Shown: one piece after another, positions 61,465-64,000 of the stretch
Numbering within the stretch: the first letter of the stretch is position 1
Layout: every line of letters begins with the position of its first letter
NCBI RefSeq assembly: GCF_020216025.1
Contig: NZ_JAIWNC010000010.1
Span: forward strand, 124,001 to 188,000
Length of the DNA stretch: 64,000 bases
DNA from: Jidongwangia harbinensis
GTDB taxonomy: Bacteria > Actinomycetota > Actinomycetes > Mycobacteriales > Micromonosporaceae
Direction of reading: 5' to 3'
Translations under genes and position numbers: made by a program
Notes under the pieces: model-generated
Databases searched by the model: none
Told to the model about the DNA's origin: nothing
What the model saw: the letters and a program-made list of their open reading frames with translations, nothing else

Positions 61465-63180
61465 ATGACAGCCCTGCGCAGCGACGAGTGGTACGCGGGA
61501 CAGGACCGCAACTCCTACATGCACCGCGCCTGGATGCGCCGGGGCACGCCGAACTCGTCGTTCCAGGGCCGCCCGCAGATCGCCCTGGCCAACACCGCGT
61601 CCGACCTGACCCCGTGCAACAGCCACCTCAACGAGGTCGCCGAGCACGTCAAGCAGGGCGTCTGGGAGGCCGGCGGGGTGCCGCTGAACCTGCCCGTGGT
61701 CTCGCTCGGGGAGACCCAGGTCCGGCCCACCGCGATGCTCTGGCGCAACATGGCCGCGATGGCCATCGAGGAGATGCTGCGGGCCAACCCGATCGACGGC
61801 GTGGTGCTGCTCGGCGGCTGCGACAAGACGATCCCGTCGCTGCTCATGGCGGCCGCCTCGGTCGACCTGCCGGCCGTGGTGGTGCCCGGCGGCCCGATGC
61901 TCACCGGCACGTTCCGGGGCACCCCGCTGGGCTGCGGCACCGACGTGTGGCGGCTCTCCGAGGAGGTCCGGGCCGGCACGCTCACCGAGGGTGCGTTCAT
62001 GGACTCCGAGTCCTCGATGATCCGCAGCCGCGGGCACTGCAACACCATGGGCACGGCCTCCACCATGGGGCTGCTCGCCGAGTCGCTGGGCACCACGATG
62101 CCCGGCATCGCCGGCATCCCGGCGGCGGACAGCCGGCTGCTGGCCCGGGCGCACGAGACCGGCCGGCTCGTCGTCGACATGGTGGCCGCCGACCGGCGGC
62201 CCAGCTCGATGCTGACCGCCGGCTCGTTCCACAACGCGATCGTGGCGCTGGCCGCGATCGGCGGTTCCACCAACGCCGTGGTGCACCTGCTGGCCATCGC
62301 CGGGCGGGTCGGCGTGCCGCTCACCCTGGACGACTTCGACCGGATCGCCGCGGAGGTCCCGCTCCTGGTCGACCTGCAGCCCGCCGGGCGGTACCTGATG
62401 GAGGACCTGTACCGGGCCGGCGGGCTGGCCGCCGTGCTGCGCGAGGTGGTCGACCTGCTCGACCACGACGCGATCACCGCCACCGGCGAACCGCTGGTCA
62501 AGTCGCTGACCGACGCGCAGGTGTGGGACCGCGAGGTGATCCGGCCGCGGGAGGCGCCGTTGCAGCCCAACGCCGGCATCGCCCTGCTGCGCGGCAACCT
62601 GGCGCCGAACGGCGCGATCATCAAGCCCGCCGCCGCGTCGCCGCACCTGCTGCGGCACCGCGGGCGCGCGGTGGTGTTCGACTCGATCGAGGACTTCCAC
62701 GCCCGGATCGACGACCCGGACCTGGACGTCGACGCGGACAGCGTGCTGGTGCTGCGCGGCTGCGGCCCGCGGGGCTACCCGGGCATGCCCGAGGTGTCCA
62801 ACATGCCGCTGCCGGCCAAGCTGCTGCAGCAGGGCGTCCGCGACATGGTCCGGATCTGCGACGGCCGGATGAGCGGCACGGCGTACGGCACGGTGGTGCT
62901 GCACGTGGCGCCGGAGGCGGCGGCCGGTGGGCCGCTGGACCGGGTGCGTACCGGTGACTGGATCGTCCTGGACGTGCCCGGCCGCAGCCTGGACGTGGAG
63001 ATCACCGCGGAGGAACTGGCGGCCCGCCCGCCGTCCGAGGCGATGAGCGCGGCGCTGGCCCGGCCCCGGCGCGGGTGGGAGAAGCTGTACGTGGAGACCG
63101 TGCTGGGCGCGGACACCGGCGCGGACTGCGACTTCCTGGTCGGTTCCAGCGGGGACAAGGTGTCGCGCGAATCGCACTGA
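61465..63180 (+). CDS. IlvD/Edd-family sugar-acid dehydratase
   Basis: A 571-residue iron-sulfur dehydratase of the dihydroxyacid/phosphogluconate dehydratase family, in the branch acting on L-arabinonate and other aldonates. The three cluster cysteines are in SDLTPCNSHLNE, LLGGCDKTIPS and RGHCNTMGTASTMG. CDGRMSGTAYGTVVLHVAPEA is the C-terminal active-site signature. The ATG at 61465 follows GGGAGG. It converts the aldonate made by the lactonase to a 2-keto-3-deoxy acid for the dehydrogenase and FAH hydrolase. Control by IclR is inferred from the shared operator. Confidence 0.92.
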   Translation: MTALRSDEWYAGQDRNSYMHRAWMRRGTPNSSFQGRPQIALANTASDLTPCNSHLNEVAEHVKQGVWEAGGVPLNLPVVSLGETQVRPTAMLWRNMAAMAIEEMLRANPIDGVVLLGGCDKTIPSLLMAAASVDLPAVVVPGGPMLTGTFRGTPLGCGTDVWRLSEEVRAGTLTEGAFMDSESSMIRSRGHCNTMGTASTMGLLAESLGTTMPGIAGIPAADSRLLARAHETGRLVVDMVAADRRPSSMLTAGSFHNAIVALAAIGGSTNAVVHLLAIAGRVGVPLTLDDFDRIAAEVPLLVDLQPAGRYLMEDLYRAGGLAAVLREVVDLLDHDAITATGEPLVKSLTDAQVWDREVIRPREAPLQPNAGIALLRGNLAPNGAIIKPAAASPHLLRHRGRAVVFDSIEDFHARIDDPDLDVDADSVLVLRGCGPRGYPGMPEVSNMPLPAKLLQQGVRDMVRICDGRMSGTAYGTVVLHVAPEAAAGGPLDRVRTGDWIVLDVPGRSLDVEITAEELAARPPSEAMSAALARPRRGWEKLYVETVLGADTGADCDFLVGSSGDKVSRESH

Positions 63181-63333
63181 CGGGTTTTTCCACGGTTCGT
63201 GTCACATCCGGCGCCCGGGCGGTGCTAACCGTATGTGAAACACGATGTGGAGCTGGCCGGGCCTGGTGAGGCGGCGCTGCCGCCCCCGGCCGGACCCGGC
63301 CCGGCGGCACCGCGCACCGAGCGGAAGGACGGC

Positions 63334-63858
63334 ATGTCCTCCTTGACTCCTCCCGGGCGCGGAGCCGTCCGTGCCGACCTCGAGGAGGTCTTCCGCACCG
63401 CCTACCCGCGGGTCGTCGCGGTCGCCGCCCGGGTGCTGCGGTCCCGCGACGAGGCCGAGGACGTGGCGCAGGAGGTCTTCCTGACGTTCGGGCGGTCCAC
63501 GGTGCCGCCCGGCGAGGCGATGGCCTGGCTGTCCGTGGCCGCGGCGCACATCGCGCTGAACCACCTGCGGTCGCACCGCCGGCGCGCCTGGCGGGAGGAG
63601 GCCGCCGGGGACCACGGCGCCGTCACCCCCGACGTGGCCGACGCGGTGGTCACCCTGGAGGAGCGCCGCCGGGTCCGGGAGGCGCTGGCCCGGCTGCCCC
63701 GCAAGCACGCCGTCGCCCTGGTCCTGCGGCACAGCGGCCTCAGTTACGCCGAGGTCGCGGCCGCCCTCGATCTCTCCCCCGGCAGCGTGGGCACCACCGT
63801 GCGGCGCGCCGAATCCGCCCTGCGTAAGGAGTTGAACCGTCATGCGTCATCCCACTGA
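63334..63858 (+). CDS. ECF-type RNA polymerase sigma factor
   Basis: A 174-residue ECF sigma factor. Region 2 runs through LEEVFRTAYPRVVAVAARVLRSRDEAEDVAQEVFLTF, and region 4 through LARLPRKHAVALVLRHSGLSYAEVAAALDLSPGSVGTTVRRAESAL. The ATG at 63334 after GGAAGGA is preferred to a longer frame at 63235. TGTCACA at 63200-63206 resembles an ECF-type -35 and may be its own promoter element, which would allow autoregulation. Its stop overlaps the anti-sigma start by 17 bases. Confidence 0.9.
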   Translation: MSSLTPPGRGAVRADLEEVFRTAYPRVVAVAARVLRSRDEAEDVAQEVFLTFGRSTVPPGEAMAWLSVAAAHIALNHLRSHRRRAWREEAAGDHGAVTPDVADAVVTLEERRRVREALARLPRKHAVALVLRHSGLSYAEVAAALDLSPGSVGTTVRRAESALRKELNRHASSH

Positions 63859-64000
63859 CGGCACGCTGCGCCGGCTCCTGGACGAGCCCGCCGGTGTCGC
63901 CGACGCCGATCGCGAACACGTCGCCGGCTGCCCGGTGTGCCGGTCCGGCCTGGCCGCCGCCCAGCAGGACGCGGCGCTGAGCCGCGCGGCACTGGACGTC
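63842..64000 (+). CDS. Zinc-binding anti-sigma factor (3' truncated by window edge)
   Basis: The first 53 residues of a protein that begins inside the sigma factor gene. EHVAGCPVCRSG contains the HxxxCxxC motif of zinc-associated anti-sigma factors, so it very probably binds and inhibits the upstream ECF sigma. The remainder, including any membrane segment and sensory domain, lies beyond the window. The 17-base overlap indicates translational coupling. Confidence 0.85.
   Translation, partial: MRHPTDGTLRRLLDEPAGVADADREHVAGCPVCRSGLAAAQQDAALSRAALDV

Overview
The window is very GC-rich, with strong GC bias at third codon positions, many GTG and TTG starts and frequent ATGA or GTGA stop/start overlaps. 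Its family content is typical of filamentous actinomycetes: several LacI, TetR, MarR, IclR and LysR regulators, the DUF574 methyltransferase plus XRE-DUF5753 pair, a transmembrane Ser/Thr kinase and a very large hybrid sensor phosphatase. It most resembles chromosomal accessory DNA of a soil Micromonosporaceae-type organism (Actinoplanes-like); this is inference from content. I saw no rRNA, tRNA, CRISPR array, phage or intact insertion sequence.

Layout, 1-8.5 kb: the end of an ABC exporter operon, a secreted seven-repeat beta-propeller protein with a lipase-like hydrolase, a divergent EamA exporter/MocR regulator pair with a clear operator, and a two-component system divergent from a small membrane protein that is its probable target. 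8.5-22 kb: one large LacI-controlled locus. A LacI gene and a Gfo/Idh/MocA-DUF993-TIM-barrel operon are followed by a second LacI gene and a seven-gene operon encoding a Liv-type ABC importer, a secreted LamG-like protein and a secreted sugar dehydrogenase. Both operons carry AAGCGCTT palindromes over their promoters, so they probably act together in uptake and breakdown of an unidentified sugar or glycoside.

22-36.7 kb: the DUF574/XRE-DUF5753 pair, a DUF1963 protein, a membrane sulfatase-like enzyme next to a GH36 alpha-galactosidase, a 1208-residue PAS-GAF-kinase-receiver-phosphatase-kinase protein, an SDR plus a cysteine-desulfurase-like enzyme, and a receptor Ser/Thr kinase. 36.7-40.7 kb: a LacI-controlled glucuronate module (lacI, uxaC, uxuB) with matching operators. 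40.8-42.1 kb: a two-gene operon of a small SAM-decarboxylase-like pyruvoyl protein and a GNAT/autoinducer-synthase-like acyltransferase behind a near-consensus promoter; this is my best candidate for an undescribed system. 42.2-51.1 kb: an ABC exporter with MarR, a hydrolase, a TetR gene, a secreted low-complexity polyampholyte, an M20 peptidase, an EamA/LysR pair and a TauE permease.

51.2-54.5 kb: a TetR-controlled oxygenase island (Baeyer-Villiger-type flavoprotein, DUF4873 and AurF-like diiron oxygenase). 54.7-57.1 kb: an MFS transporter, a 680-base non-coding stretch full of long palindromes, and a tiny leaderless ribbon-helix-helix/VOC operon whose operator is four boxes at exact 8-bp spacing. 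57.1-63.2 kb: an IclR-controlled non-phosphorylative sugar-acid pathway (lactonase, IlvD/Edd dehydratase, two dehydrogenases, FAH hydrolase). The window ends in an ECF sigma factor and the start of its zinc anti-sigma factor.
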